A DNA stretch of 64,000 bases from G965222335 sp965222335 (GTDB lineage Bacteria > Pseudomonadota > Gammaproteobacteria > Pseudomonadales > Halieaceae): positions 930,001 to 994,000 of the forward strand of contig OZ244944.1 of the NCBI GenBank assembly GCA_965222335.1, read 5' to 3'. Below, piece by piece: positions 9,268-17,970 of the stretch. Each line of letters starts with the position of its first letter. The first letter of the stretch is position 1. Position numbers and translations under genes: made by a program. Below the pieces are notes generated by a model, which saw only the letters and a list, made by a program, of their open reading frames with translations, was not told the DNA's origin and searched no databases.

Positions 9268-10554
9268 ATGAACCGAGTGCGATTAGCTTATTTCCCATAC
9301 CTGGCGGCAATGGCACTGGCCGCGACCGGTGCCGGCGCCAGCGAGCCCACAGTGGAAGAGTTACAGCGGGAGGTGACCGACCTGAAATCGCGGCTGCAGG
9401 CGCTGGAAGACCTGGTGGAGCAAATGTCTCCCGCTTATCGCCTCAATGAAGTCGCGGTGTCGCCGGGCGAACAGGTGGCGGTGGCGCAGGTAGCCCCGGA
9501 GGAAGCTGAGGACAGCGCCGGCATCAATTTCGGCGGCGCGCTGCGCTTTAACGCAACCTACCGGGATGACGCCGACAGCTCCGTCGGCAAACGTGGAGAA
9601 AGCGGGCTCGACGTGTTTCGCCTGAACGTGGATGGCGAGTTGGACGACATCCTGCTGTCAGCCGAATACCGCTTCTACGCCTACATGAGTACCATCCGCC
9701 ACGGGTGGGTGGGCTACCGCTTTGCTGACGACAGCGTCGTCCAGGTAGGCATCAACCAGGTGCCTTTCGGTCTGCTGCCCTTCGCTGCACACAACTTCTG
9801 GTTCGGTGTGCCCTATTACGTCGGCCTGGGTGACGACCACGACATGGGTGTCAAGTACCTGCGTGACATGGGCCCCTGGAGCACTGCAATTGCCTTCTAC
9901 AAAAACGAGGAACTCAACGACGCCACCAACCTTGATCGCTACGCCTTCGACCTGGTGCGTCAAGACGAGCAGCAGAACGAGGAGACCAACCAGGTGAATG
10001 CCCGCCTGGCCTATACCTTCGGCCAGGGCTCCAGCTGTGAGACAGAGGTCGGTGGCTCGGTGGAAGTTGGCCAGCTGTACAACGAGGTAACGGGCGAGCG
10101 CGGTGACCACGAGGCCTACGCCCTGCATCTGGACTCGCGCTGCGGTCGCTGGAACCTGCAACTACAGGGCTCGACGTATGAGTATGACGTGGAAAATCCG
10201 CCCGGCGTCGACGACACTGTGGTGCGGGTCGGCGCCTTTGCCGGGGCCTACGATATCGCCGCTGACGCCGACCTCTACGTGGCCAACCTGGCATACAACT
10301 TTGCCTCGCCCTGGGAGTTCATCGACTCCATCACCTGCTACAACGACTACTCCCACCTGGATAAATCCCTGAGCGGAGCCAGCGATTCGCGCCTCAATAC
10401 CATCGGCTGCGCGATCGGCAGCGGACCGCTGTTTACCTATGTGGACTACATCATGGCCCGCAATATGCCGTATTTTGGAGCCGGTTCCCTGGCCTACGGC
10501 GGTGAGGACGACTGGCAGAGCCGGCTCAACATCAATATTGGTTACTACTGGTAG
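9268..10554 (+). CDS. Outer-membrane porin with N-terminal coiled coil
   Basis: A 428-residue exported protein: signal peptide of about 24 residues (cleaved near GAGAS), a heptad-rich segment (VEELQREVTDLKSRLQALEDLVEQ) that should form a trimeric coiled coil, then a beta-barrel with strands such as GGALRFNATYRDD and VGINQVPFGLLPF, ending in the typical aromatic terminus YYW. It resembles the Phosphate_porin/DcaP-type porin layout. GAAGGAGA lies upstream of the ATG. Because it sits 35 bases behind betT, it may supply the outer-membrane entry route for the same solute. Four cysteines in the barrel half are unusual for a porin. Confidence 0.82.
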   Translation: MNRVRLAYFPYLAAMALAATGAGASEPTVEELQREVTDLKSRLQALEDLVEQMSPAYRLNEVAVSPGEQVAVAQVAPEEAEDSAGINFGGALRFNATYRDDADSSVGKRGESGLDVFRLNVDGELDDILLSAEYRFYAYMSTIRHGWVGYRFADDSVVQVGINQVPFGLLPFAAHNFWFGVPYYVGLGDDHDMGVKYLRDMGPWSTAIAFYKNEELNDATNLDRYAFDLVRQDEQQNEETNQVNARLAYTFGQGSSCETEVGGSVEVGQLYNEVTGERGDHEAYALHLDSRCGRWNLQLQGSTYEYDVENPPGVDDTVVRVGAFAGAYDIAADADLYVANLAYNFASPWEFIDSITCYNDYSHLDKSLSGASDSRLNTIGCAIGSGPLFTYVDYIMARNMPYFGAGSLAYGGEDDWQSRLNINIGYYW

Positions 10555-10568
10555 GGGAATAGCTGCCC

Positions 10569-11678
10569 ATGCGATCAGCAACTGGATATTCACTGGCCCG
10601 CAACGCCGCCTGCGCACTGGGCCTGGCGCTGCTGGGCGGGGTGTCGGCGCTGCGGGCGGAAACCCTCAACGTGGTGTCCTGGGATGGCGCCTACGTCAAA
10701 AGCCAGGTGCTGGGTTTTATTCGTCCCTTTGAGGACGCTACCGGCCACCGGGTAAATATTATCCAGCACAGCGGCGGCATTGAGGAAATCCGCCAGCAGG
10801 TACGGGCCTGGAACGTCAATTGGGACATCGTCGATATGGAGCTGTTCGATGCCATCCGCGCCTGCAAGGAGGGCCTGCTGGAGCCTCTGGACCCCGCCAT
10901 ACTGGCGCCGGCGCCGGATGGCACGCCCGCCACCGAGGACTTTATCGAGCTAGACCGGGAGGCCTGCGGCGCCGGCAATGTCGTGGGCTCCACGGTGATG
11001 AGTTTTCGTAATGATACCTTCGACAGCACACCCACCCGGCTCGAGGACTTCTTCGACCTGGATAACTTCCCCGGGCGTCGGGCGCTGCGCAAGTCTCCCA
11101 TGGGCAACCTGGAGTGGGCCTTGATCGCTGACGGTGTCGCCCCGGAGAAGGTCTACCAGGTGCTGTCGACGGAAGAAGGCCTGGAGCGTGCACTGCGCCG
11201 GCTGGAAGTCCTCAAACCCCATTTGCAGTGGTGGGAGACCGGCCAGGAAGCCATCTATATGCTGGAGTCGGGTCAGGTCGCGATGTCCTCCGTCTACAGC
11301 GGGCGGGTGGCAGCGGCCCGGGAGCGCGGACAGCCGCTGGAGATGATATGGGACCATCAGGTGTGGTTCTACGATGTCTGGGCCATCCCCCGGAATGGGC
11401 GCAACACCGAGCTGGCGCGCGAGTTCCTGCGTTTTGCCACCTCCACCGAGAGTCTCGCGAACCAGGCGCGCTACATTCCCTACGGTCCCATGCGGCGCTC
11501 CTCCATGGCGCAACTGAACCCGGAACTGCGCGAGCGCCTGCCCACCGCGGAAGCCAACATGGCCACTGCGCTGGAAGTAAATGCACGCTGGTGGTCCGAG
11601 CACCTCAACCGTATCGGCCCGCGATTCGCTCGCTGGGTGGACCGCCCCGTGATGGTGCCAAAGAACCTGCCCCGCTAG
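10569..11678 (+). CDS. PotD-like periplasmic solute-binding protein
   Basis: A 369-residue exported protein with signal peptide ending near LRAET and the fold of spermidine/putrescine-type binding proteins: ETLNVVSWDGAYVKSQ, then GGIEEIRQQVRAWNVNWDIVDM and GSTVMSFRNDTF, with the second lobe carrying VAMSSVYSGRVAAARERG. These proteins normally hand ligand to an ABC permease, but no permease or ATPase gene lies on either side. It is separated from the porin by 14 bases and closes the betT operon, which ends at a GGGTCAGATCCC hairpin. The ligand is likely a small cationic or quaternary amine (inference). Confidence 0.85.
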   Translation: MRSATGYSLARNAACALGLALLGGVSALRAETLNVVSWDGAYVKSQVLGFIRPFEDATGHRVNIIQHSGGIEEIRQQVRAWNVNWDIVDMELFDAIRACKEGLLEPLDPAILAPAPDGTPATEDFIELDREACGAGNVVGSTVMSFRNDTFDSTPTRLEDFFDLDNFPGRRALRKSPMGNLEWALIADGVAPEKVYQVLSTEEGLERALRRLEVLKPHLQWWETGQEAIYMLESGQVAMSSVYSGRVAAARERGQPLEMIWDHQVWFYDVWAIPRNGRNTELAREFLRFATSTESLANQARYIPYGPMRRSSMAQLNPELRERLPTAEANMATALEVNARWWSEHLNRIGPRFARWVDRPVMVPKNLPR

Positions 11679-11737
11679 AAAAAGGGGTCAGATCCCTTTT
11701 CTACCGAAAAAGCGAAAAAGGGATCTGACCCCTTTTT
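11679..11737. repeat. GGGTCAGATCCC hairpin element, copy 2 (possible bidirectional terminator)
   Basis: AAAAAGGGGTCAGATCCCTT and its inverted copy flank a loop of about 15 bases. The element starts one base after the stop of the binding-protein gene and ends four bases before the stop of the convergent molybdoenzyme gene. It has A and T runs at both ends, as a bidirectional intrinsic terminator would. Confidence 0.82.
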
Positions 11738-11741
11738 GGGG

Positions 11742-14003
11742 TTATTCCTGGGCCGGGTAGACGTTCACGGAAACGCCGTTTACCACACAGGTACTTGAGG
11801 CAACGTCCAGGGACTCATCAATCAGATCATTGCAGCTGACACCGGGTAACAACCTTTCTGCATTGCCCTGTCGCGAGCCGGGATACACATGCCCGAAACC
11901 GTGGGGAATACTGATTACCCCGGGCATTATCTCTCCTGAAATCTCAACCGGCACCCGCACTTCACCCACCTGGGATACCACCCGGGCCTCGCCACCCTGC
12001 GTCAGGCCCAGGCGCCGGGCATCCTGGGGGTTGATCAGCATTGTGCATCGGTTCTTGCCGCGCACATAGGGCGTCAGGTTGTGCAGCCAGGAGTTCATGT
12101 CGCGCACATGCCGACGCCCGATCATCTTCATGGCGTTATGCTCCGGTGCGCCACCCGCCTCTTGGGTCAATTCCGCAAACCGGGCGTTCAGCCGGGGCAG
12201 GTCCCTCTCGCACAGTTCATGCATCACGTTGATCCGCTTGCCCGGTGTGCGCAGCACCTCGGGCAGCCGGGACTGCAGCGCACCGAGATCCATCGTTGCC
12301 TGGGGATGCTGCTTGAGCTTTTCCAGAGACAGGCCCTCGGGTGCTTTACCAAAGTGATCGCCATAGGGGCCGGTACGCAACATGATGTCGAGGTAGCGCT
12401 CGGGCGCGGTATCGCCGCTGACATTGGCATTGATGGTCTCCGCCGTCAGGGCGTAGCCATCCTGTTCCGCGCGGCGGCACCCCATGTCGACCATACCCTG
12501 AAATACAAACCCTTCCATGTCATCACGATCAAGGCCAGCCATGCGTGCAGAAATCTCGAGAATAATCTCACCCAGGTCCTTGAGATCACCCTCCGGCTCG
12601 AAGATACGCGGAGAGTAGGAAGCGTAATTGCGCGCAGTGAAGTTCTGGAAGGTCACATCCACATTGCTGTGTTCAGGGTGCACCGTGCTGGGCAGGATAA
12701 TGTCGGCCTGGCTGGTGGTCTCGTTGATATAAATGTCCAGGCTGACCATGAACTCAAGGGTATTGAGCGCCTCGCGAATCCTGTTGCCGCGGGGGACGGA
12801 TAACACCGGGTTACCACAGATCGTCAGCAAGGCCCGCACTTCATCACCCGGCGCGGTGATCTCTTCTGCCATCAGTGAGGCTGGCAGCTCACCACAGGTT
12901 TCGGGCACGCCCCGGACGCGTGAATGCCAGCGGCCATAGGGCTTTTCGCCAGACTCGGAACCGGGGCCGGAACCACCCACCGGCGCTGCCGCGAACATCA
13001 TGCCCCCCTCGCGATCTAGTTTGCCGGTGAGGATACTGATAACCATCAGCATCCAGTGAGACAACAGGCCGAACTCCTGGGTGCAGAGGCCAATACGGCC
13101 ATAGAGCGCCGACTTCCCGGTGGCACAATAGCTGTCAACCAGCTGCCGCAGCACATCAGCGGGCACACCGGTCACGGCGGCCGTGCTCTCGGGCGTATAG
13201 TCGGCGACCGCGTCGCGCAGCGCGTCGATACCATCCACATATGGCGCGAGGTGGCCAGGGTCTATCGTGCCTTTGCTGAACAGGACATGGGCAAAGGCCA
13301 TCAGGAAAAACGCGTCGGTGCCCGGCCTGATCGCGATGTGCTGGTCGGCCACCTCCGCGGTCTCGGTGTAGCGCGGGTCGATCACCACACATTTGCCCCC
13401 GCGCGCCTGAATGGCATGCATGGCGGCCTTGATATCGGGCTTGCCCATAATGCTGCCCTGGGATACCACCGGGTTGGCCCCCATGCAGATGAACAGATCG
13501 GTGCGATCCAGGTCCGGTACCGGGAACAACCACTCATGCCCAATCAGCCCCCAGCACACCAGCTGCTGGGGATGCTGGTCGACGGTGCCTGCGGAGAAAA
13601 ATCGCTCGGTGCCTGCAACCGACATCAGTGACTGCAGGTAGACCCCCGCCGCAAAGTCGTGTCCCAGCGGGTTGCCCACATAGAATGCGAGCGCATCCTT
13701 ACCATGCTGCTCCCGAATACGGGAGAACTCCCGTGATATGGTCTCAAAGGCCTCATCCCAGGAAATTTCCTGCCAGCCATCGGCGGTTTTCCTGACCGGT
13801 TGGCGCAGGCGCTCGCTATCCTCATAGACATAGTTGAAGGCCTGGGACTTTGCGCAGACATATCCCCTCGAGCGATGATCGTCGACATCGCCCTTGATCG
13901 AAATGATCTTCTGCTGGTCGCGGTCAACCTGGACCACGAGCCCGCAACAGGCTTCACAGGTTGGACAGGTGCGGCGCAGGGTTTCAATATTATTCTCGGT
14001 CAC
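11742..14003 (-). CDS. Molybdopterin-dependent oxidoreductase (4Fe-4S, formate dehydrogenase-like superfamily)
   Basis: A 753-residue catalytic subunit of the DMSO-reductase superfamily. The N-terminal iron-sulfur site is CPTCEACC with a fourth Cys in GYVCAKS; FYVGNPLGHD, AGTVDQHPQQL, DLDRTDLFICMGANPVVSQG and a C-terminal molybdopterin-dinucleotide-binding domain (MLINPQDARRLGLTQGGEARV) follow. No Tat signal is present, so it is probably cytoplasmic. No FeS, membrane-anchor or chaperone gene is adjacent, so its electron partner is unknown. The frame opens at 14234, but homology starts at a GTG at 14003 giving MTENNIETLRRTC; I use that start. The substrate cannot be predicted. Confidence 0.88.
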   Translation of the reverse strand: MTENNIETLRRTCPTCEACCGLVVQVDRDQQKIISIKGDVDDHRSRGYVCAKSQAFNYVYEDSERLRQPVRKTADGWQEISWDEAFETISREFSRIREQHGKDALAFYVGNPLGHDFAAGVYLQSLMSVAGTERFFSAGTVDQHPQQLVCWGLIGHEWLFPVPDLDRTDLFICMGANPVVSQGSIMGKPDIKAAMHAIQARGGKCVVIDPRYTETAEVADQHIAIRPGTDAFFLMAFAHVLFSKGTIDPGHLAPYVDGIDALRDAVADYTPESTAAVTGVPADVLRQLVDSYCATGKSALYGRIGLCTQEFGLLSHWMLMVISILTGKLDREGGMMFAAAPVGGSGPGSESGEKPYGRWHSRVRGVPETCGELPASLMAEEITAPGDEVRALLTICGNPVLSVPRGNRIREALNTLEFMVSLDIYINETTSQADIILPSTVHPEHSNVDVTFQNFTARNYASYSPRIFEPEGDLKDLGEIILEISARMAGLDRDDMEGFVFQGMVDMGCRRAEQDGYALTAETINANVSGDTAPERYLDIMLRTGPYGDHFGKAPEGLSLEKLKQHPQATMDLGALQSRLPEVLRTPGKRINVMHELCERDLPRLNARFAELTQEAGGAPEHNAMKMIGRRHVRDMNSWLHNLTPYVRGKNRCTMLINPQDARRLGLTQGGEARVVSQVGEVRVPVEISGEIMPGVISIPHGFGHVYPGSRQGNAERLLPGVSCNDLIDESLDVASSTCVVNGVSVNVYPAQE

Positions 14004-14163
14004 GTGCCTGGGATCCCCTATTGTTGTGGCTGAGTCACGTTTTCCAGGTAGCGCATACACTGGAGCCAGCCAATCTATGGTATTGGAAAAGTTCGCCCAT
14101 GCCAGCAGAATCAAGTTAAATATCGTCCACCCCACGCTCAATGACATCTCCGGAGAGATCAGC

Positions 14164-14790
14164 ATGCGTATCACCCGATGGCAAACCAAGTTGGCGGCAC
14201 TGCTCCTGCTGCCCCTGTCCACGGCCCTGTCCACGGCCCTCTCCGCCGCCGACCCGGAGTGGCAGCTTGAGACCGAGAAAAATGATGTCGTGATCTATTC
14301 CCGCGCGGTAGAGGGTTCACCCTACCGCGCCGTCAAGGCCGAGGTGCGCATTAACGCGCCGCTGGCGCGCGTAGCGGAACTCATGGGCACCGGCGAAGGT
14401 TGCATGGAATGGCGAGCCATGTGCGAGTCTTCCGAAGTGATCGAGATCGTGTCGGCAGAGGAGCGTTACGTATACATGGTGCTCGATCTGCCCTGGCCCA
14501 TATCAGACCGGGACATGGTCATGCGCACGCGCACGGAGGTGGACTCTGAAGCCGGCATCACAACGGTTCACTTGCAATCGGACTCCGCGCGTCATCCCGA
14601 GCAGGATTACATCCGCGCCGAGTCGCAGGGGCAATACCGGATCAAGGCCACCTCGCCGGAGGCAGTCCACTTCACCTACATCATGCACGCGGAGCTCGGC
14701 GGCAACCTGTCACCGGGTATCATCAACAGCCGCCTGGAGCAGTCCGCATACGAGGATCTGGATCGCCTGAGGGCGCTGGCGGAAGGATAG
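14164..14790 (+). CDS. START domain protein, secreted
   Basis: A 208-residue protein with a signal peptide (about residues 1-25) and a START lipid-binding domain: EWQLETEKNDVVIYSRAVEG, then AELMGTGEGCMEWRAMCESS, LDLPWPISDRDMVMRTRTEV and a C-terminal helix. Such bacterial proteins are thought to bind a hydrophobic ligand in the periplasm. The ATG at 14164 follows GGAGAGAT; an in-frame upstream extension to 13894 overlaps the divergent molybdoenzyme gene and is not credible. The leader contains a tandem 12-base duplication that encodes STAL twice. Confidence 0.85.
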   Translation: MRITRWQTKLAALLLLPLSTALSTALSAADPEWQLETEKNDVVIYSRAVEGSPYRAVKAEVRINAPLARVAELMGTGEGCMEWRAMCESSEVIEIVSAEERYVYMVLDLPWPISDRDMVMRTRTEVDSEAGITTVHLQSDSARHPEQDYIRAESQGQYRIKATSPEAVHFTYIMHAELGGNLSPGIINSRLEQSAYEDLDRLRALAEG

Positions 14791-14878
14791 ATTTGCAAGC
14801 CAGGCGAACCTGGCATGCCCCGTGGCCAACCGCGCAACTTGCTACACTCCAAAAGACTGATGCCTCAGGAGTCACGCC

Positions 14879-16114
14879 ATGTCAATTGATTGCCGCACCC
14901 GGCGCCACTGCGACCGAGTCTGCCTCGACAGGGACACTGTCTTTGATTCAGTGATCCCCGAGGCACTGTCGCAAAATGCCGAACTCGCCGGCCGCGGCCT
15001 CTGCTACAAGGCGCTACCCAACCTCACGCTGGCCGTGAATGGCCGCTGCGTTAGCCTGCGCGAGAGCCGCGGTGCGCTGCACCTCGGGGAGGGGGAGGCA
15101 TCCGATAGCATTGCGGTGAGCCTGGACAGCGACGCGTTGTCGGACCTCGTGCAGGACTGGTCGACCACCATGGGCCTCGCCATGACCTCGCGGGTAAAGA
15201 TGACCCGCGGCAGTTTTGCCGACTGGATCGGGTGGGAGCCGGTGTTTCGCGCACTTTTCGATGGTCGTCCGGTGCATGAGGCCGGTGCGGTCACGGTTGT
15301 CGATCGCGACGGCAAGGACCTGGACCTCAGCCGCAGCTTTGAGCTCGATGACGATCGAGACGAGATCTCACACTTCCTGCATCAGGCCGGTTTCCTCCAC
15401 CTGCGTGGCGTTTTCACAGAAGACGAAATGGCGGCCATCGGTGCAGACCTGGACCGGGCACTGGCCAAGGCACAGCCCGATGACGGCGCCTCCTGGTGGG
15501 CGGGGGACTCCCAGGGTGTGCAGCAAGCGGTGCGCATCCTGTTTTTCCACGAGCAGTCCGCTGCGCTGGCTGAACTGCTCCGGGACGCACGCCTGGGATG
15601 GCTGGCAAATCTGACCGGGGACAACCTCGTTGGCAATGCCGAGGGCGGCGGCGGGATGGGCGCTGAGGGCCTGATCAAGCCCCTGGATATCAAGACCGGT
15701 CTGTCAGACCTTCCCTGGCACAAGGATTGTGGCCAGGGACGCCACTCCTACTATTGCAACGCCCTGACCATAGGAATCTCCGTGACTGGCGCAGACGAGC
15801 GCAGCGGCGCACTGGGGATCATACCGGGCTCACATCGCGCGAACGTACAAACCGCACGCCGGGATCCAAGCCTGGACCTGCCGGCAATCAAACTGGTCAC
15901 CCGAATCGGTGACCTGACGGTCCACTGCAGCGACACGCTGCATCGCGCCCATCCACCCATTGAGCGACCGAGGAAAGTCGTCTACACGGGCTTCCAGCAA
16001 CCGCAGATGCAGGGCGACTTCGTCGACGATGTGCCAGAAGAAAAGGAGCGCGCGACGCGGGCTGAATTGACCAACGTGCAGGAACGAATCGCGGGCGCCG
16101 GAGGCCAGGGATAA
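14879..16114 (+). CDS. Phytanoyl-CoA dioxygenase family protein with N-terminal SCP2-like domain
   Basis: A 411-residue Fe(II)/2-oxoglutarate-dependent dioxygenase. The N-terminal 140 residues look like an SCP2/sterol-carrier fold (SIAVSLDSDALSDLVQDWST, VFRALFDGRPV). The PhyH domain follows, with the iron ligands His281 and Asp283 in WHKDCG and a distal His355 in TLHRAHPP. Predicted reaction: hydroxylation of a lipid or acyl-type substrate held by the SCP2-like part. AGGAG precedes the ATG. It lies 88 bases after the START gene on the same strand and may be co-transcribed. The substrate is unknown. Confidence 0.85.
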   Translation: MSIDCRTRRHCDRVCLDRDTVFDSVIPEALSQNAELAGRGLCYKALPNLTLAVNGRCVSLRESRGALHLGEGEASDSIAVSLDSDALSDLVQDWSTTMGLAMTSRVKMTRGSFADWIGWEPVFRALFDGRPVHEAGAVTVVDRDGKDLDLSRSFELDDDRDEISHFLHQAGFLHLRGVFTEDEMAAIGADLDRALAKAQPDDGASWWAGDSQGVQQAVRILFFHEQSAALAELLRDARLGWLANLTGDNLVGNAEGGGGMGAEGLIKPLDIKTGLSDLPWHKDCGQGRHSYYCNALTIGISVTGADERSGALGIIPGSHRANVQTARRDPSLDLPAIKLVTRIGDLTVHCSDTLHRAHPPIERPRKVVYTGFQQPQMQGDFVDDVPEEKERATRAELTNVQERIAGAGGQG

Positions 16115-16122
16115 AACGGCAT

Positions 16123-16169
16123 AAAAGGGGTCAGATCCCTTTTCCTAAAAAGGGATCTGACCCCTTTTT
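16123..16169. repeat. GGGTCAGATCCC hairpin element, copy 3 (possible bidirectional terminator)
   Basis: The most compact copy: the arms AAAAGGGGTCAGATCCCTTTT and complement are separated by only a few bases. It lies between the convergent dioxygenase and amidase genes, 8 bases after one stop and 13 bases from the other. Confidence 0.83.
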
Positions 16170-16182
16170 CTGGCCGCGGAGG

Positions 16183-17697
16183 TCAGGCTGGGACGCGGTG
16201 GAACCAGGGGGCTGCTTTTTCCAGTTGGCCCGCCAGTTCAAACAGGGTGGTCTCGTCGCCGTAGCGCGCCGCGAACATCACGCCAACGGGCAGGCCCCCG
16301 GGCGTCCAGTGCAGGGGCACGGACATGGCGGGCTGGCCGGTGGCGTTGTACAGCATGGTGAAGGCGGAGGCGTTAATCGCCACTTTCTGGAAGTCGGCCT
16401 CTGGCTGGTTCAGGCTCATTGCGCCGATCTTCACGGGAGGGGAGGCCATGGTGGGCGACAGGAGGATGTCGTAGTTTTCCTGCAAACGGGCCATGGCTTG
16501 CGCAGTCGTGGCAAGAAATTCCCGCGCTCGCGCCAGCTCTTCCCCGGTAATGCCCCTGTTCCGCTGGAAGTACTTCCATGTAAGGGGCTCAAGGTCTTGC
16601 TCGGTCACCTCGCGACCGAGCTGCTGTTCGCGCTTGCGGACGCGCAACACGTTGCCGATACCCACGACCTTGCCGGTAGCGTCGAAAAAGGCCCGCGGGT
16701 CCACCGGCAACTCTACTATATCCACCGCGTGTCCCAAGCTCTCGCACAGCTTTGCGGCCCCGGTGGCCGCGGCGATACATTCGGGGTGCACCGGGCTTTG
16801 CGTGACCGGCGTGGTAACCAGGCCAATACGCAGCGCCGCGGGATCGCGCTGCGCGGCACCCAGGTAGGATCCTGCGGGCGCCGGCGCGATCAGGGTCTGG
16901 CCCGGCTCGGGGCCCCGCGTGGCGTCGAGCAGGGCGGCGCTGTCGCGGACGCTGCGGGTCACTGCATGGATCACCGACATATCGGAGGCCAGCACCTTCG
17001 GCCCGTGGGGCGTCCGCCCCCGGCTGGGCTTGAGACCGAACAGGCCGCAGCACGAGGCCGGAATACGGATGGAGCCGCCGCCGTCGGTGGCGTTCGCCAA
17101 TGGCAGAATGCCACCGGCTACCGCAGCCGCCGAGCCACCCGAGGAGCCACCGGCGCTGTGCTCGAGATTCCACGGATTGCGGGTATCACCGAACAGTATC
17201 GACTCGGTGGTCGCGGTACCGCCGAACTCGGGGCTGGCCGACTTGCCCATGATGACGAGGCCGGCCTGCTCGTAGCGCCGGACCACCGTGCTGGTGTAAT
17301 TGGCTACCCAGTCCCGGTAAAAGCGTGAGCCCTGGGTTGTGACGGTACCCTCGAGCGCCATCCCCAGGTCTTTCAGCAGGAATGGCACGCCGGCGAAGGG
17401 CCCATCCGGCAGTTCCGCCCGCACGGTACTTCGGGCGCGGTCGTACAGTTGTTCCACGATGCAGTTCAGGTCCGGATTCACCGCCTCGGCGCGGGCGATC
17501 GCCAGTTGCAGTACCTCCGATGCACTGACCTCGCCACGACGAACCAGGTCGGCCAGGGCCAGGCCGTCATGCGAGCGGTACTCCTGGAAACTCATGGCCG
17601 GTGCGGTGGCCAGCGCTCCCCGGGAGAACATTGCAATCGTGGCCGATACTGCCAGGCCCTGTTTCAGGAATTCACGGCGGCTTTTGATCTTATCCAT
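16183..17697 (-). CDS. Tat-exported amidase (amidase signature family)
   Basis: A 504-residue amidase. The twin-arginine leader (SRREFLKQG, then a hydrophobic stretch to about residue 30) indicates folded export to the periplasm. The Ser-cisSer-Lys catalytic triad is visible: Lys109 in PFLLKD, the cis-Ser in HSAGGSSGGSA (about 185) and the nucleophile Ser209 in DGGGSI. It hydrolyses an amide, or possibly an ester, bond in an unknown substrate. It is transcribed away from the acyl-CoA dehydrogenase operon, with which it shares a 273-base regulatory region containing a perfect inverted repeat; it may release a carboxylate used by that operon (inference). Confidence 0.9.
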   Translation of the reverse strand: MDKIKSRREFLKQGLAVSATIAMFSRGALATAPAMSFQEYRSHDGLALADLVRRGEVSASEVLQLAIARAEAVNPDLNCIVEQLYDRARSTVRAELPDGPFAGVPFLLKDLGMALEGTVTTQGSRFYRDWVANYTSTVVRRYEQAGLVIMGKSASPEFGGTATTESILFGDTRNPWNLEHSAGGSSGGSAAAVAGGILPLANATDGGGSIRIPASCCGLFGLKPSRGRTPHGPKVLASDMSVIHAVTRSVRDSAALLDATRGPEPGQTLIAPAPAGSYLGAAQRDPAALRIGLVTTPVTQSPVHPECIAAATGAAKLCESLGHAVDIVELPVDPRAFFDATGKVVGIGNVLRVRKREQQLGREVTEQDLEPLTWKYFQRNRGITGEELARAREFLATTAQAMARLQENYDILLSPTMASPPVKIGAMSLNQPEADFQKVAINASAFTMLYNATGQPAMSVPLHWTPGGLPVGVMFAARYGDETTLFELAGQLEKAAPWFHRVPA

Positions 17698-17892
17698 AGA
17701 CTGACTCGTGCTTGTGGGATCGGATTGTTATTTCGATAGCAGTGAGTCTAACGCAAACTGATATGGCTGTTGATCGAGTCTCTCCATGTTCCACCTGGGT
17801 GGCGCGCATGCAGATCAACCTGTTCGCTTTTCCAGTGACTCACGCCTTGAATCGGCAAACGGTACTCATTGTCTTGCCTGAAAGGATACCGA

Positions 17893-17921
17893 CCATTTCT
17901 TGAATTTTATTCAAGAAATGG
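17893..17921. promoter_or_regulatory. Perfect 13-bp inverted repeat (TTGAATTTTATTCAA core), putative operator 1
   Basis: Arms of 13 bases, CCATTTCTTGAAT and complement, flank a TTT loop. The repeat lies 50 bases upstream of the acyl-CoA dehydrogenase start and 195 bases from the divergent amidase start. There is no T-tract, so a terminator is unlikely. The 15-base core differs at one base from a second copy at 25913, in front of the TonB receptor. Confidence 0.6.
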
Positions 17922-17970
17922 CTAGGGTAAAGCCTGATGACCGCAAGTCCCCATGATCAGGAGAAGAGCC

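Noticed and set aside
14214..14246. Tandem 12-base repeat in the START protein leader as a phase-variation site
   Set aside because: Only two units of a multiple of three, so slippage would not change the reading frame.
17712..17903. A 63-codon frame between the amidase and acyl-CoA dehydrogenase genes
   Set aside because: No ribosome site or family match; it lies in a regulatory spacer and overlaps the inverted repeat.
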